From Woodsholea maritima DSM 17123 (lineage in GTDB: Bacteria; Pseudomonadota; Alphaproteobacteria; Caulobacterales; Maricaulaceae): a stretch of DNA of 64,000 bases. The translations under genes and the position numbers were made by a program. Shown one piece after another: positions 27,891 through 36,542 of the stretch (position 1 is its first letter; every line of letters begins with the position of its first letter). The notes beneath the pieces were generated by a model. The model saw nothing but the letters and a program-made list of their open reading frames with translations. It was not told the DNA's origin and did not search any database. The stretch is taken from the NCBI RefSeq assembly GCF_000382325.1, contig NZ_KB908059.1, positions 124,001-188,000 of the forward strand, given 5' to 3'.

Positions 27891-28994
27891 TTAGCCTTCG
27901 AGTTGCGTGCCGATAATGGCGCGGCTGAGGGCCTCCCGGCTGATCAGCTTGATGCGCTTATCGCCTTCGTCGAAAATGGCGACCAAGCCGCTGGCATAGG
28001 CGGTGCCGCCAAAGGAAGTCGCTGTGACGGCAACCGCGCCGGCTTGGCTCACCATGGGGGCGTTCAGGCCATCAACCGTGCGTAGCGAGCTGAGCTCACT
28101 GAGATCTTCGGCGTTATAAACCGTCAATAAAGGCGTGTCCGTGACGCTGGTGATCACGACGGGCCGGCCTTGAAGCTCGACCGCCAGCAGATCTGCAATC
28201 GAGAAGGCCTCAGATTGGGCCGCAACCTCACCGGATTCGGTGAGGCGCGTCACGCCGCCGGTTGGACCGGAGATGTAGATAGCAGAATTGAGTACCTGGC
28301 AATTGCGCGCCGGGAAAGGCAGGGCAAAGCTGGTGCGAACCTCCTGGCTGATCTGATCTTCACCGGTGTCGCGAATACGCACGATATGGCCGCGATCATC
28401 CCCGCTTAATAAGACATAATCGACATAGCCAATCCCGATCTCTTTTAAGCAAAGTCCGCTGACCCCGCCTTCAATTGTGACGGGGGCGAGGGGGGCGTCA
28501 ACCAGCTGATTGGTCTCAGCGAGCAAGACATAGGCATGCAGTCCGCCCTCGCGGTCATTGCCGAGGATCAGCGGGAAGCTAGCCCCGCGCAGTTGGAAAT
28601 TCTCAACCGCAGCTAGGTTCGCCAGGCGTGGCCCGCTGACCTGAGCCAGACGTTCCCCATCGACATTATAAAGATCAATGCCGCCTGGGCGCGCCGCGCC
28701 TACGATCCGGCCCAGCCAAGGGCTCTCACTGTTAGGCAAGAAAATGAGATCATCCATCGCCTGGCCTTCATCGAAGGCGGCAGTGATGATGATGTCGTTT
28801 TCTTCCAGAAGGTTCTGGCCTGCCCCGATACGGGTGTCTTCAGGTGCTGTGCTGTCTTCAGGGCTTTGCGAACAGGCGCTGAGCGTTACAGCTGCGCCAA
28901 GGAACGCTGTTGCCAGGGCCCGCGAACCGCGAAGGTGCGTCCGGGTCCAGACTGAACATTGAAGAAGAGTGTTTTTCCATCTGGACTGAAGCAT
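27891..28994 (-). CDS. Lipoprotein with phytase-like beta-propeller
   Basis: 367-residue predicted outer-membrane or periplasmic lipoprotein; the hydrophobic stretch ALATAFLGAAVTLSAC ends in a lipobox with Cys41. The mature part resembles beta-propeller (3-)phytases: DDLIFLPNSESPWLGRIVG, GGIDLYNVDGERLAQVSGPR, ILGNDREGGLHAYVL and a Cys-containing GLCLKEIGIGYVDYVLLSGD. Sequence is divergent and I cannot confirm the calcium and phosphate ligands. The ATG at 28994 gives an unusually long, basic lead before the hydrophobic core and a 109-base overlap with the phoX-like gene; a later non-ATG start is possible. Probably expressed with that phosphatase. Confidence 0.7.
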   Translation of the reverse strand: MLQSRWKNTLLQCSVWTRTHLRGSRALATAFLGAAVTLSACSQSPEDSTAPEDTRIGAGQNLLEENDIIITAAFDEGQAMDDLIFLPNSESPWLGRIVGAARPGGIDLYNVDGERLAQVSGPRLANLAAVENFQLRGASFPLILGNDREGGLHAYVLLAETNQLVDAPLAPVTIEGGVSGLCLKEIGIGYVDYVLLSGDDRGHIVRIRDTGEDQISQEVRTSFALPFPARNCQVLNSAIYISGPTGGVTRLTESGEVAAQSEAFSIADLLAVELQGRPVVITSVTDTPLLTVYNAEDLSELSSLRTVDGLNAPMVSQAGAVAVTATSFGGTAYASGLVAIFDEGDKRIKLISREALSRAIIGTQLEG

Positions 28995-30319
28995 GGTCCT
29001 GTAATCTCGCTTTTTTCCCCGTCTTCCATCGTGACGGCATTGCGTCCAATCGTATAGACTTGGCCCTGCGGCGTCACCCCACGAATGAACTGCTCTTCAT
29101 CCCCATCCTCAACGACGATCAAATCGCCCCAAGGCGCGATGGTGATGTTGTCGCATTTCTCCATCACGCGTGCATCCGTTGTTTCCACAAACAGCTGAAG
29201 CTGACCGGGCTGATCAGCTTCCTGCGCGAGGCCTTCGGCCGGGCTGGGGTGATAGCGCCAAATCTGGCCAATATGGGCCGGGCCGCCATCGGTACAGCAA
29301 AAATAAAGCTCACCCTTATCAAACCAAGCCCCTTCACCACGGGTAAAGCGTGCTGCGCCCAGGGCGATGCCGCGCGTGGCCAGATCATTATTGGGATTAT
29401 GGATATCCTCCAAATCGACCCATTCCACATCCATCCAGGTGTGAAGCGTGATTGTCTCGGGGCTGTCTTCCCAATTGCGGGTATCAAGGCCTGGACGGCC
29501 TTTGATCATCAAGGCTTGCTGACGACCAGGGCCATGCAGATCGCCGGGGATGTCAGGAATAAAGCGATAAAGCAAGGCCGGGCGATCATCTTCGGTTTGA
29601 TAGACTGCGCCGCTGACCGGATCGATCGCGACGGCTTCGCGCTCAAAACGTCCCATATTCAACAGCGGGCGTGGCTCCACCAAGGTTTCGGCCAGCGCAG
29701 GCACTTCAAAGGCATAGCCGTGATCTTTGCCGCTGCCTTGGCTGGGATCTGCGCTCGCGAGATCAAGGCTTTCTTCGCAGCTGATCCAGCTGCCCCAGGG
29801 GGTCGGTCCGCCCGCGCAATTATTATCGGTTCCGGCCAAGGACAGGAATTGGCGGCGGACCGCCAAAGTTTCATTGTCGACATGGATGGTCGTCGTGCCG
29901 CCGTGATGGGGTTCGTTGCCCGCAACCCAGTCATAGACTTTATCGCGATCAATGAGCGATAAGCGTTCATCCTCATCACCGAAAGCGGAATACCCGACAT
30001 GGCCGGGATTGATCTCATGATTGCGCACCAGAATGATCGTATTGTCGGGGCCTTGGAAAGCGGCCATGCCATCGGGCCGGCCCGGGACGCGCAGGCCGTC
30101 ATCCATTTCATCACCAAATTGAGAAATGACCTGATGGGTGAAGCCTTCAGGCAAATCAAACAAACCCTCAGGGTCTGGGCTCAGCGGGCCATAGCCTTCA
30201 ACCTGATTGATATAGGGGGCTTGATCGGTATTTTTGCAGCTGGCCAACAGGCTCAAACCGGCAAAAGCGCCCGTGGTTAGCCCTGAAACTTGCAAGAAAG
30301 TGCGCCGTGATAGGCTCAT
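28886..30319 (-). CDS. PhoX-like alkaline phosphatase (DUF839), Tat-exported
   Basis: 477 residues. The N-terminus LSRRTFLQVSG (Arg5-Arg6) is a twin-arginine signal and LLASC (Cys28) a possible lipobox. The mature domain has the DUF839 markers LVRNHEINPG, NCAGGPTPWGSWISCEES, HGYAFEVPA and FSPDGKTLFFNVQSGPG. PhoX enzymes are Ca/Fe-dependent phosphatases used to scavenge phosphate; that activity is inferred from the family. ATG 30319 is placed after GGGGGA; ATG 30331 would add four residues. Its last 109 bases overlap the start of the propeller lipoprotein gene. Confidence 0.88.
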   Translation of the reverse strand: MSLSRRTFLQVSGLTTGAFAGLSLLASCKNTDQAPYINQVEGYGPLSPDPEGLFDLPEGFTHQVISQFGDEMDDGLRVPGRPDGMAAFQGPDNTIILVRNHEINPGHVGYSAFGDEDERLSLIDRDKVYDWVAGNEPHHGGTTTIHVDNETLAVRRQFLSLAGTDNNCAGGPTPWGSWISCEESLDLASADPSQGSGKDHGYAFEVPALAETLVEPRPLLNMGRFEREAVAIDPVSGAVYQTEDDRPALLYRFIPDIPGDLHGPGRQQALMIKGRPGLDTRNWEDSPETITLHTWMDVEWVDLEDIHNPNNDLATRGIALGAARFTRGEGAWFDKGELYFCCTDGGPAHIGQIWRYHPSPAEGLAQEADQPGQLQLFVETTDARVMEKCDNITIAPWGDLIVVEDGDEEQFIRGVTPQGQVYTIGRNAVTMEDGEKSEITGPCFSPDGKTLFFNVQSGPGRTFAVRGPWQQRSLAQL

Positions 30320-30460
30320 AATGTCCCCCAAAAACTGTGCCTTTTGAACATCTTCATACAGGGCCTGTGTTACAAGTTAAAGACAGGGTCTTCGTATTGC
30401 GGTAGTGGGGTACCGTATTCTTAAGGCCCTGTTTTAAAGCATTTTTATGAGCGCGCTTCT

Positions 30461-30516
30461 TGACGAAGCGTCATTTTACCCATACAAGGCGCGCTTTCCC
30501 GGTCAGGATCGTCCTG
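30461..30516 (+). promoter_or_regulatory. Small stems in the rplM leader
   Basis: TGACG-AAG-CGTCA at 30461-30473 and CAGGA-TCG-TCCTG at 30504-30516 lie in the 226-base gap before rplM. They could form a structured leader for feedback by a ribosomal protein, or be incidental. An open frame runs through this part in phase with rplM but has no ribosome site. Confidence 0.3.
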
Positions 30517-30545
30517 GTCGACAAGAAGTTCAAAGGCTAAAAGCG

Positions 30546-31010
30546 ATGAAAACGTTTTCCGCTAAGCCCGCGGAGGTCGAACACAAGTGGGTTGTGATTG
30601 ATGCAGAAGGCGCCGTAGTTGGTCGCTTGGCTGCCTATATCGCCCTACGCCTGCGCGGTAAGCATCGTCCTGATTTCACCCCTCATATTGACACGGGTGA
30701 CCATGTTATTGTGATCAATGCAGACAAAGTTGTCTTCACGGGTCGCAAATACCAGGACAAGCGCTACTACCGTCACACCGGCCACCCCGGCGGGATCAAA
30801 GAAACCTCTCCAGCCAAAGTTCTGGAAGGCAAATATCCTGAGCGCGTTCTGCAGTTGGCTGTGAAGCGTATGCTTCCTAAAGAAAGCCCACTGGCACGTG
30901 ACCAGTTTTCAAAACTGCGCGTCTATGGCGGCGCAGACCACCCTCATGTCGCTCAACAACCAGAAGTCGTCGACTTCAAGGCGTTGAACGTCAAGAACGC
31001 GCGGAGCTAA
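30546..31010 (+). CDS. rplM: 50S ribosomal protein L13
   Basis: Large-subunit protein needed early in 50S assembly. The 154 residues begin [20 protein letters not shown] and contain [40 protein letters not shown] and [20 protein letters not shown]. The ATG at 30546 matches the usual alphaproteobacterial N-terminus; the open frame extends upstream to 30447 without homology or ribosome site. rpsI follows two bases after the stop. Confidence 0.97.
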   Translation: MKTFSAKPAEVEHKWVVIDAEGAVVGRLAAYIALRLRGKHRPDFTPHIDTGDHVIVINADKVVFTGRKYQDKRYYRHTGHPGGIKETSPAKVLEGKYPERVLQLAVKRMLPKESPLARDQFSKLRVYGGADHPHVAQQPEVVDFKALNVKNARS

Positions 31011-31012
31011 TC

Positions 31013-31510
31013 ATGGCTGAACAGGCTCGTTCCCTCGAAGATCTGAAATCTGCTTTGAAAGAAGCCGATGTTCCTGTAGCCGGTGCGCAGGACGAGATCG
31101 TATACGAAAAGAAAATTGACGAACATGGCCGCGCCTATGCGACCGGTAAGCGGAAAAACGCGATTGCGCGCGTTTGGATCAAGCCGGGCTCAGGTAAAGT
31201 CATCGTCAATGGCCGCGATCAAGAAGTGTATTTCGCACGTCCTGTTCTGCGCCTGGTGATCGCTCAACCGATGCAAATTGCTGAGCGTGTTGACCAATAC
31301 GATGTGTTCGCCACCGTCACCGGTGGTGGTCTGTCCGGTCAGGCCGGTGCGGTGCGTCACGGCATTTCCAAGGCTTTGACCTATTACGAACCAGAGCTGC
31401 GCAAAGTCCTGAAAGCCAATGGCTTCTTGACCCGCGACAGCCGCGTTGTTGAACGTAAGAAATACGGCCGTGCGAAAGCGCGTCGTAGCTTCCAGTTCTC
31501 TAAGCGTTAA
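31013..31510 (+). CDS. rpsI: 30S ribosomal protein S9
   Basis: Small-subunit head protein whose C-terminal tail reaches the P-site tRNA. 165 residues: an alphaproteobacterial N-terminal extension of about 35 residues, then the S9 core ([58 protein letters not shown]) and the basic C-terminus ending FQFSKR, with the conserved terminal Lys-Arg. Operon with rplM, closed by the terminator at 31542. Confidence 0.97.
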   Translation: MAEQARSLEDLKSALKEADVPVAGAQDEIVYEKKIDEHGRAYATGKRKNAIARVWIKPGSGKVIVNGRDQEVYFARPVLRLVIAQPMQIAERVDQYDVFATVTGGGLSGQAGAVRHGISKALTYYEPELRKVLKANGFLTRDSRVVERKKYGRAKARRSFQFSKR

Positions 31511-31541
31511 TCGCTTACGCGTCTGGTTTCAGACTTTGGAC

Positions 31542-31571
31542 AAAGGCGGTTCCCTTCGGAGCCGCCTTTTT
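31542..31571 (+). terminator. Intrinsic terminator of rplM-rpsI
   Basis: Stem AAAGGCGG / CCGCCTTT (31542-31549 and 31562-31569) with an inner TCC/GGA pairing, followed by TTTC. It also stands at the end of the convergent LysR gene. Confidence 0.88.
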
Positions 31572-31572
31572 C

Positions 31573-32475
31573 TTATGCTTTCAAGGCTGTGCTCAGGGCC
31601 TGGTGGAGCGCCTTGTACACACATTGAATGACGGGATTGGTTTTCAGCTCGCGATGCGTGACCAGCCATACCGGAACATCAATGTGGAAGATGTCTGACA
31701 GGACGGGCTCAAGATCATAAAGCTTGGCGATCGGTTCGGGTAACAGCCCAACGCCAAGGCCGGATTTTATCATTTCGGCCATAACCACGCCGCAGCTGGA
31801 CCCGATCATAATGTCGCCTGTGGTCCAGCCGGGATTGAGCCCATAGCGTTCCAACATCTCGATGACAAAGCTGGGTTCCCCAAAGCCGATCATGGAAAGG
31901 TCTTTTAGCGCTTCGCGGCTTTTGGGAATGCCCTTGTCTTTGAGATAGGCTGGGCAGGCAAAATAATACCCCTTCATATCCCCCAGATGCTCACCATAAA
32001 GATCACCCGGTATTTGGGTGGTGTGGCGAATGGCGATGTCGGCATCGCGATTTTTCAAGTCCTCAAGGGTGTTTGACGCGATAACTTCAACGCTAATCTC
32101 AGGTGTCTCGGCTTGAAGGGCTTTGAGGGCTTTGGGCAGATACAGCGCGGCAAATTGCGTCGTCGCCGTGACTTTGACATGGCCCTCGAGTTTGGAAGCG
32201 CGGCCCGCTGCGAGAAGTGAGAGGGTCGAGGCGGCCTGGGCCATGGTGTGCACTTGCTCATACAGCTCTGCGCCATGTTTTGTCAGCGCCATGGAGCGGG
32301 TGCCGCGCTCAAAAAGGGTCACGCCCAATTGCTCTTCCAGCTGGGTTATCTGGCGCGACAGCGTGGGTTGGGTGGCACCTAAGGCGCGCGCAGCCGCAGA
32401 AAATGAGCCTTCTTGCACGGTCACCAGAAAGGCGCGTGCATAATTCCAATCGAAGGTGATGGCGTTCCACTTCAT
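31573..32475 (-). CDS. LysR-family transcriptional regulator
   Basis: 300 residues with an N-terminal winged helix (about 8-67: FLVTVQEGSFSAAARALGAT, QPTLSRQITQLEEQLGVTLF, ERGTRSMALTKHG) and a C-terminal periplasmic-binding-like effector domain (about 95-295). The effector is unknown. It is divergent from a methyltransferase gene 92 bases away, the usual place for a LysR target. A palindrome touches its start codon. Confidence 0.92.
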   Translation of the reverse strand: MKWNAITFDWNYARAFLVTVQEGSFSAAARALGATQPTLSRQITQLEEQLGVTLFERGTRSMALTKHGAELYEQVHTMAQAASTLSLLAAGRASKLEGHVKVTATTQFAALYLPKALKALQAETPEISVEVIASNTLEDLKNRDADIAIRHTTQIPGDLYGEHLGDMKGYYFACPAYLKDKGIPKSREALKDLSMIGFGEPSFVIEMLERYGLNPGWTTGDIMIGSSCGVVMAEMIKSGLGVGLLPEPIAKLYDLEPVLSDIFHIDVPVWLVTHRELKTNPVIQCVYKALHQALSTALKA

Positions 32476-32491
32476 TGATATGCGTATATCA
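32476..32491. promoter_or_regulatory. Palindrome at the LysR start, candidate autoregulatory site
   Basis: TGATAT-GCGT-ATATCA, perfect 6-bp arms, immediately before the LysR ATG and about 77 bases before the methyltransferase ATG. LysR proteins often bind such interrupted palindromes in divergent promoters. Not tested. Confidence 0.4.
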
Positions 32492-32567
32492 GGTGAAGAA
32501 ATTTAGACAATTTATTTATAGGTGAGCGGCGTGTACGTGTAGTCTTCAAACATCATGTACGAGGGAA

Positions 32568-33194
32568 ATGATGATCAAGGCGGCAAAATTCTGGAATAAA
32601 TCCGCGCGTAAATATGCCGCGTCAAAAATCAGCGATCCAGAGGCCTATGCCCATAAGTTGGCGCAAACGGCGCAGCATTATTCTGCTGAGAGCATCTTGT
32701 TGGAGTTTGGCTGCGGCACGGGCACCACGGCGCTGCATCATGCGCCCCATGTTGCCTCTATCTTAGCCCTTGATATATCGCCTGAAATGATCGCCATCGC
32801 CAAGGAAAAGCAGACCGCAGCGGGCATCACCAATGTTGATTTTCGCGTAGGGGGTTTAGACACCATTCCAAGTCATGCTGATCACTATGACATGGTCATG
32901 GCCCATAGCATTTTGCACCTGATCGAAGATCCCAAAGGCGCAATTGCGCGCTTCCACCAGATCTTGAAGCCCGGCGGTTATCTTGTTTCCAGCACGGCGT
33001 GCTTGAAAAGCGGCGGGCTGCTCTTCTCGCTCTTGGTGCCGGTGATGCAGCTTTTCGGGCTCGCGCCCTATGTCAATCTTTTCACCAAGGACACGCTCAA
33101 AACCTGGCATGAAGAGGCCGGTTTTGAACTCAGCTATGTCTGGCACTCCGACAAGGCCAAGATGGTGCAGTTTCTGATAGCTAAAAAGCTATAG
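32568..33194 (+). CDS. Class I SAM-dependent methyltransferase
   Basis: 208 residues. The SAM-binding motif I is LLEFGCGTGTTALHHAP (about 44-60), motif II IYALDIS-like in SILALDISPEMIAIAKE, and post-motif DMVMAHSILHLIEDP is of the methyltransf_11/25 kind. A hydrophobic stretch near 150-170 (GGLLFSLLVPVMQLFGLAPY) may contact a lipid or other hydrophobic substrate. The acceptor is unknown. ATG 32568 and 32571 are both possible behind GAGGG. Probably controlled by the divergent LysR gene. Confidence 0.88.
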   Translation: MMIKAAKFWNKSARKYAASKISDPEAYAHKLAQTAQHYSAESILLEFGCGTGTTALHHAPHVASILALDISPEMIAIAKEKQTAAGITNVDFRVGGLDTIPSHADHYDMVMAHSILHLIEDPKGAIARFHQILKPGGYLVSSTACLKSGGLLFSLLVPVMQLFGLAPYVNLFTKDTLKTWHEEAGFELSYVWHSDKAKMVQFLIAKKL

Positions 33195-33196
33195 TG

Positions 33197-33216
33197 AAGG
33201 GGGCGTTAGCCCCCTT
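33197..33216. terminator. Bidirectional hairpin between methyltransferase and phaC
   Basis: AAGGGGGC-GTTA-GCCCCCTT, perfect 8-bp stem in the 25-base gap between convergent genes. The T-tract is short on both sides. Confidence 0.8.
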
Positions 33217-33219
33217 GAT

Positions 33220-35091
33220 TTAACTCCTGACCTTCACATATTCACCTGGCGCATCGCACAGGGCCTTGAGCTTGCCTTTGCCCGGTTCACGTGCGGGGAC
33301 TTCATCGCTGGAAAGTTGATAGAGCCAATCGCGCCAATGGGTCCACCAGCTGCCGGGATGCTCCACGGCCTTGGCGATCCAAGTGTCGAGCGTGGGTTCA
33401 AGATCGCCATGGGTCCAGTGCTGATACTTATTCGCACCGGGGTGATTGACGACCCCGGCGATATGGCCAGAGCCCGCGAGAGTATAGGTCACTGGCCCGC
33501 CAAACAGCTTGGCTGAGCGATAGACCGACGGGTAGGGCGCGATATGATCTTCACGCGCAGCCTGCATATAGACCGGGATTGTAACGTCTTTCAAATCCAG
33601 CGCCTGATCGGCCAGCACCAATTCGCCTTTTGACAGGCGGTTTTTGCGATAGAAATTATCCAGATAGAAGAGGTGCAGCGCCTTGGGCATGCGGGTCTGG
33701 TCGGCATTCCAATAGAGGAGATCAAAGGCCTGGGGCTGGCGACCCAAGAGGTAATTATTGACCACAAAGGACCAGACGAGATCATTGGCCCTTAAAAGAT
33801 TAAAGGTATCCGCCATGGTGCGGCCATCTAAAACCCCGCCTTGCAGATCCATCAGGCGTTCAATCTCTTTCATCCAGGCGTCATCGACGAACATCAACAA
33901 TTCACCGGCTTCGGCAAAATCAAGCTGCGCGGCGAAGAAGGTGGCCGAGGCGATGCGCTTGTCTTTGGTCTTGGCCATATAGGCGAGGCTGGTGCCCAGC
34001 AAAGTCCCGCCAATGCAATAGCCGACGGTATCCACGGCCTTTTCCCCGGTCGCTTTTTCAACGCTATCAAGCGCTTCGAACAGGCCTTCGCGCATATAAT
34101 CCTCGAAGGTGACATCCTTCATCGACGCATCGGGATTGACCCAGGAGATGAGGAAGACCGTGAAGCCCTGACCGGTAAGCCAATGGATCATGGAATTCTT
34201 TTCACGCATGTCGAGGATGTAGAATTTATTGATCCAGGGTGGCACGATCAGCAGTGGACGCTGGCGCACCTGCTCGGTGCGCGGGGCATATTGGATCAGC
34301 TCCATCACCCGGTTGCGATACACGACTTTACCCGGTGTTGTGGCGAGATCTTTGCCGACGGTAAACCCATCAAGATCGGTCTGGCTAAGCGCCAGGCGGC
34401 CAGATCCGCGCTCCAAATCACTCACCAAATTCATCAAACCGCGGGTCAGGTTTTCGCCCTTGCTTTGAAAGGTTTCGCGCAAGACATCGGGATTGGTCAT
34501 CGCGAAATTGGTCGGCGAAAGGGCGTCAATCATCTGCTTGGTCACGAAGGTGACTTTGCGCTTGGTGATGTCATCGACATTTTTCGCACCCGCAACCAGG
34601 CCCAGCATAAAGCGCTGATTGAGAAGATAGGATTGCTTGATTGCGCTGAACACTGGATTATCGCTCCAATCTTCAGAGCGCCAGCGCTTATCGCTTTTGT
34701 CGGCCTCAATGACGGGCGGTGAAGCTTGCCCAGCCATCAGGCTTTTCGTCGTATTGGCCCACAGATCAATATAGCCCTTGAAGAGGTCTGATTGGCTTTG
34801 CATCATCAGTTCGGGATCGGCGAGGATTTTTTCCCAGACCTGCGCCATTTCCGGTGTCGCCTTGAAACTGTCGATCGGCGGCAGCGGTGTTTCATGACCT
34901 TCTAGCGATTTATAGACGACATCACTGAACAGCTGCTGGCCTTTCAAGGCCGCTTGCATCAAATCGCGCGAGACTTTTTCCAGCGTGTCTAAATCCTTCT
35001 CTGCCAACTCAGAAAGGCCACAATCATTGGGATCATCGGACGTGCTCGAAGATGCAGAACCGTTTGCGTTCGGGGTGTGCGTCTCAGCCAT
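33220..35091 (-). CDS. phaC: Class I poly(3-hydroxyalkanoate) synthase
   Basis: Polymerises (R)-3-hydroxyacyl-CoA into storage polyester at the surface of cytoplasmic granules. The 623 residues comprise the N-terminal PhaC_N domain and an alpha/beta-hydrolase core with the lipase-like box GYCIGG (nucleophile Cys near 357), the Asp in AAREDHIAPY (about 512) and the His in GSGHIAGVVN (about 542). GGVLDGRTMADTFNLLRAND is another family marker. Length and single-subunit form indicate class I. No phaA, phaB or phasin gene is adjacent; the neighbours are unrelated. Confidence 0.97.
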   Translation of the reverse strand: MAETHTPNANGSASSSTSDDPNDCGLSELAEKDLDTLEKVSRDLMQAALKGQQLFSDVVYKSLEGHETPLPPIDSFKATPEMAQVWEKILADPELMMQSQSDLFKGYIDLWANTTKSLMAGQASPPVIEADKSDKRWRSEDWSDNPVFSAIKQSYLLNQRFMLGLVAGAKNVDDITKRKVTFVTKQMIDALSPTNFAMTNPDVLRETFQSKGENLTRGLMNLVSDLERGSGRLALSQTDLDGFTVGKDLATTPGKVVYRNRVMELIQYAPRTEQVRQRPLLIVPPWINKFYILDMREKNSMIHWLTGQGFTVFLISWVNPDASMKDVTFEDYMREGLFEALDSVEKATGEKAVDTVGYCIGGTLLGTSLAYMAKTKDKRIASATFFAAQLDFAEAGELLMFVDDAWMKEIERLMDLQGGVLDGRTMADTFNLLRANDLVWSFVVNNYLLGRQPQAFDLLYWNADQTRMPKALHLFYLDNFYRKNRLSKGELVLADQALDLKDVTIPVYMQAAREDHIAPYPSVYRSAKLFGGPVTYTLAGSGHIAGVVNHPGANKYQHWTHGDLEPTLDTWIAKAVEHPGSWWTHWRDWLYQLSSDEVPAREPGKGKLKALCDAPGEYVKVRS

Positions 35092-35177
35092 TTTATGAAA
35101 AACCTTTCAAGGTGTGCGTGACAGGGCCAGAAGGTCGTGTATAGAAGTCTAACCACCTATAACCTAAGGAGGCCAGT

Positions 35178-35510
35178 TTGCGCATCCGTTCTCTTTATCT
35201 ATTGGCATTTCTTCTCCCGCTTAGCGCGTGTTCAAGCTTTGGTAAAGACGAAGCTGAGCCCACATGGATGGAAGCACGCCGGGCAGAGGCCCTCGATACG
35301 CAAACCGCAAAGGCCCCGGACTTTATTCCCAGCCAGACCTTTTCACGGGACGAACAGACCCAGATGGATACCGCCCAGGGTGAGGTGCTTGCTGCACGCA
35401 ATACCCTCATCAATCGCCTGGACGAAATCGAACTGGATCAGGAAGATACCCAAGAGTATCTGCGCGATGCACGTGAGCGTGCTCGCGCGCCTGAGCTGCC
35501 CGATGATTGA
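35178..35510 (+). CDS. Small lipoprotein of unknown function
   Basis: 110 residues. The signal MRIRSLYLLAFLLPLSAC ends in a lipobox with Cys18. The mature part is hydrophilic and largely helical, with a Gln/Asp-rich stretch (DEQTQMDTAQGEVLAARN) and a C-terminal helix RLDEIELDQEDTQEYLRDAR that may form a coiled coil. I chose the TTG start at 35178 because a perfect TAAGGAGG lies seven bases upstream and it gives a proper signal peptide. Not recognised. It precedes glpX by 46 bases. Confidence 0.75.
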   Translation: MRIRSLYLLAFLLPLSACSSFGKDEAEPTWMEARRAEALDTQTAKAPDFIPSQTFSRDEQTQMDTAQGEVLAARNTLINRLDEIELDQEDTQEYLRDARERARAPELPDD

Positions 35511-35556
35511 TCGAAACCATTAGAAACAACGCTTACGACGTTAAAAGGATAAGACT

Positions 35557-36522
35557 ATGAGTGAGGGGCAAGCCCAAGATCAATTGGCGCTTCATGCGCT
35601 GCGTGCTGCGGAAATGGCTGCGATTGCGGCCCATGGCCAAATTGGGCGCGGGGATAAAAATGCTGCCGATCAGGCGGCGGTGGATGCCATGCGTAAAGGT
35701 CTCAATGCCATGGCCATGAAGGGCCGCATTGTGATCGGTGAAGGGGAGCGTGATGAAGCACCGATGCTGTATATCGGTGAAGAAGTCGGCACCGGCGAAG
35801 GCCCAGAGATTGATATCGCGCTGGACCCGATCGAAGGCACCACGCCGACCTCTAAGGGCATGCCCAATGCGCTGGCCGTGTTGGCGATTGCGCCGCGTGG
35901 TGGTCTCTTGCATGCGCCCGATACCTATATGGATAAGATCGCGGTCGGTCCGGGCCTTCCCGAAGGTGTGATTGATCTGGATTTGAGCGCTGAAGAGAAT
36001 GTGCGCCGTCTGGCCGAAGCCAAAGGCGTCAAAACCTCTGAATTGAGCGCCTGTATCCTGGATCGTCCACGTCATGACCATATCGTCAAGCAAATGCGCC
36101 AATTGGGCGTTCGCATCAATTTCATCACCGATAATGATGTAGCCGGTGTGATCAGTGCCGCCGATCCAAACGGCTATGCCGACATTTATATGGGCCGTGG
36201 CGGCGCACCCGAGGGTGTTTTGGCGGCGGCGGCTTTGCGCTGTATCGGTGGTCAGATGCAAGGGCGTTTGCACTTCCGCAATGATGATGAGCGTGCGCGC
36301 GCAGAAAAGACCGGGATCACTGATTTCGATCGCAAATATGATATGCGCGAACTGGCGTCAAAAGATTGCGTCTTTGTCGCTGCGGGTGTGACCACAGGTT
36401 TGTTGGTTGAAGGCGTGAAGAAAATCGGGCCCAATACCTATGAAACCGAATCACTCATGCTGTCCTCTAGTGACAAGGTGCGCCGCGTCGTGCGCACCCG
36501 CGTCGACGGGCCCAGCGTTTAA
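35557..36522 (+). CDS. glpX: Class II fructose-1,6-bisphosphatase
   Basis: Gluconeogenic phosphatase of the GlpX family, Mn/Mg-dependent. The 321 residues contain the metal and phosphate motifs GRIVIGEGERDEAPMLYIGE, DIALDPIEGTTPTSKG, and the C-terminal FVAAGVTTGLLVEGVKK. It has a good AAAGGAT ribosome site. recJ starts 20 bases after the stop, so the two are probably co-transcribed, an arrangement common in alphaproteobacteria. Confidence 0.96.
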   Translation: MSEGQAQDQLALHALRAAEMAAIAAHGQIGRGDKNAADQAAVDAMRKGLNAMAMKGRIVIGEGERDEAPMLYIGEEVGTGEGPEIDIALDPIEGTTPTSKGMPNALAVLAIAPRGGLLHAPDTYMDKIAVGPGLPEGVIDLDLSAEENVRRLAEAKGVKTSELSACILDRPRHDHIVKQMRQLGVRINFITDNDVAGVISAADPNGYADIYMGRGGAPEGVLAAAALRCIGGQMQGRLHFRNDDERARAEKTGITDFDRKYDMRELASKDCVFVAAGVTTGLLVEGVKKIGPNTYETESLMLSSSDKVRRVVRTRVDGPSV

Positions 36523-36542
36523 TAACACTGAAAAAGGATGCC

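Noticed and set aside
28910-29962. 350-codon forward open frame opposite the phoX-like gene
   Set aside because: It is antisense to a clearly conserved gene, and its composition reflects the complementary strand; no signature or ribosome site.
30447-30545. N-terminal extension of rplM
   Set aside because: In frame, but no Shine-Dalgarno before 30447 and the L13 N-terminus begins at 30546.
33841-34722. 293-codon forward open frame opposite phaC
   Set aside because: Antisense shadow of the PHA synthase, no recognisable motif.
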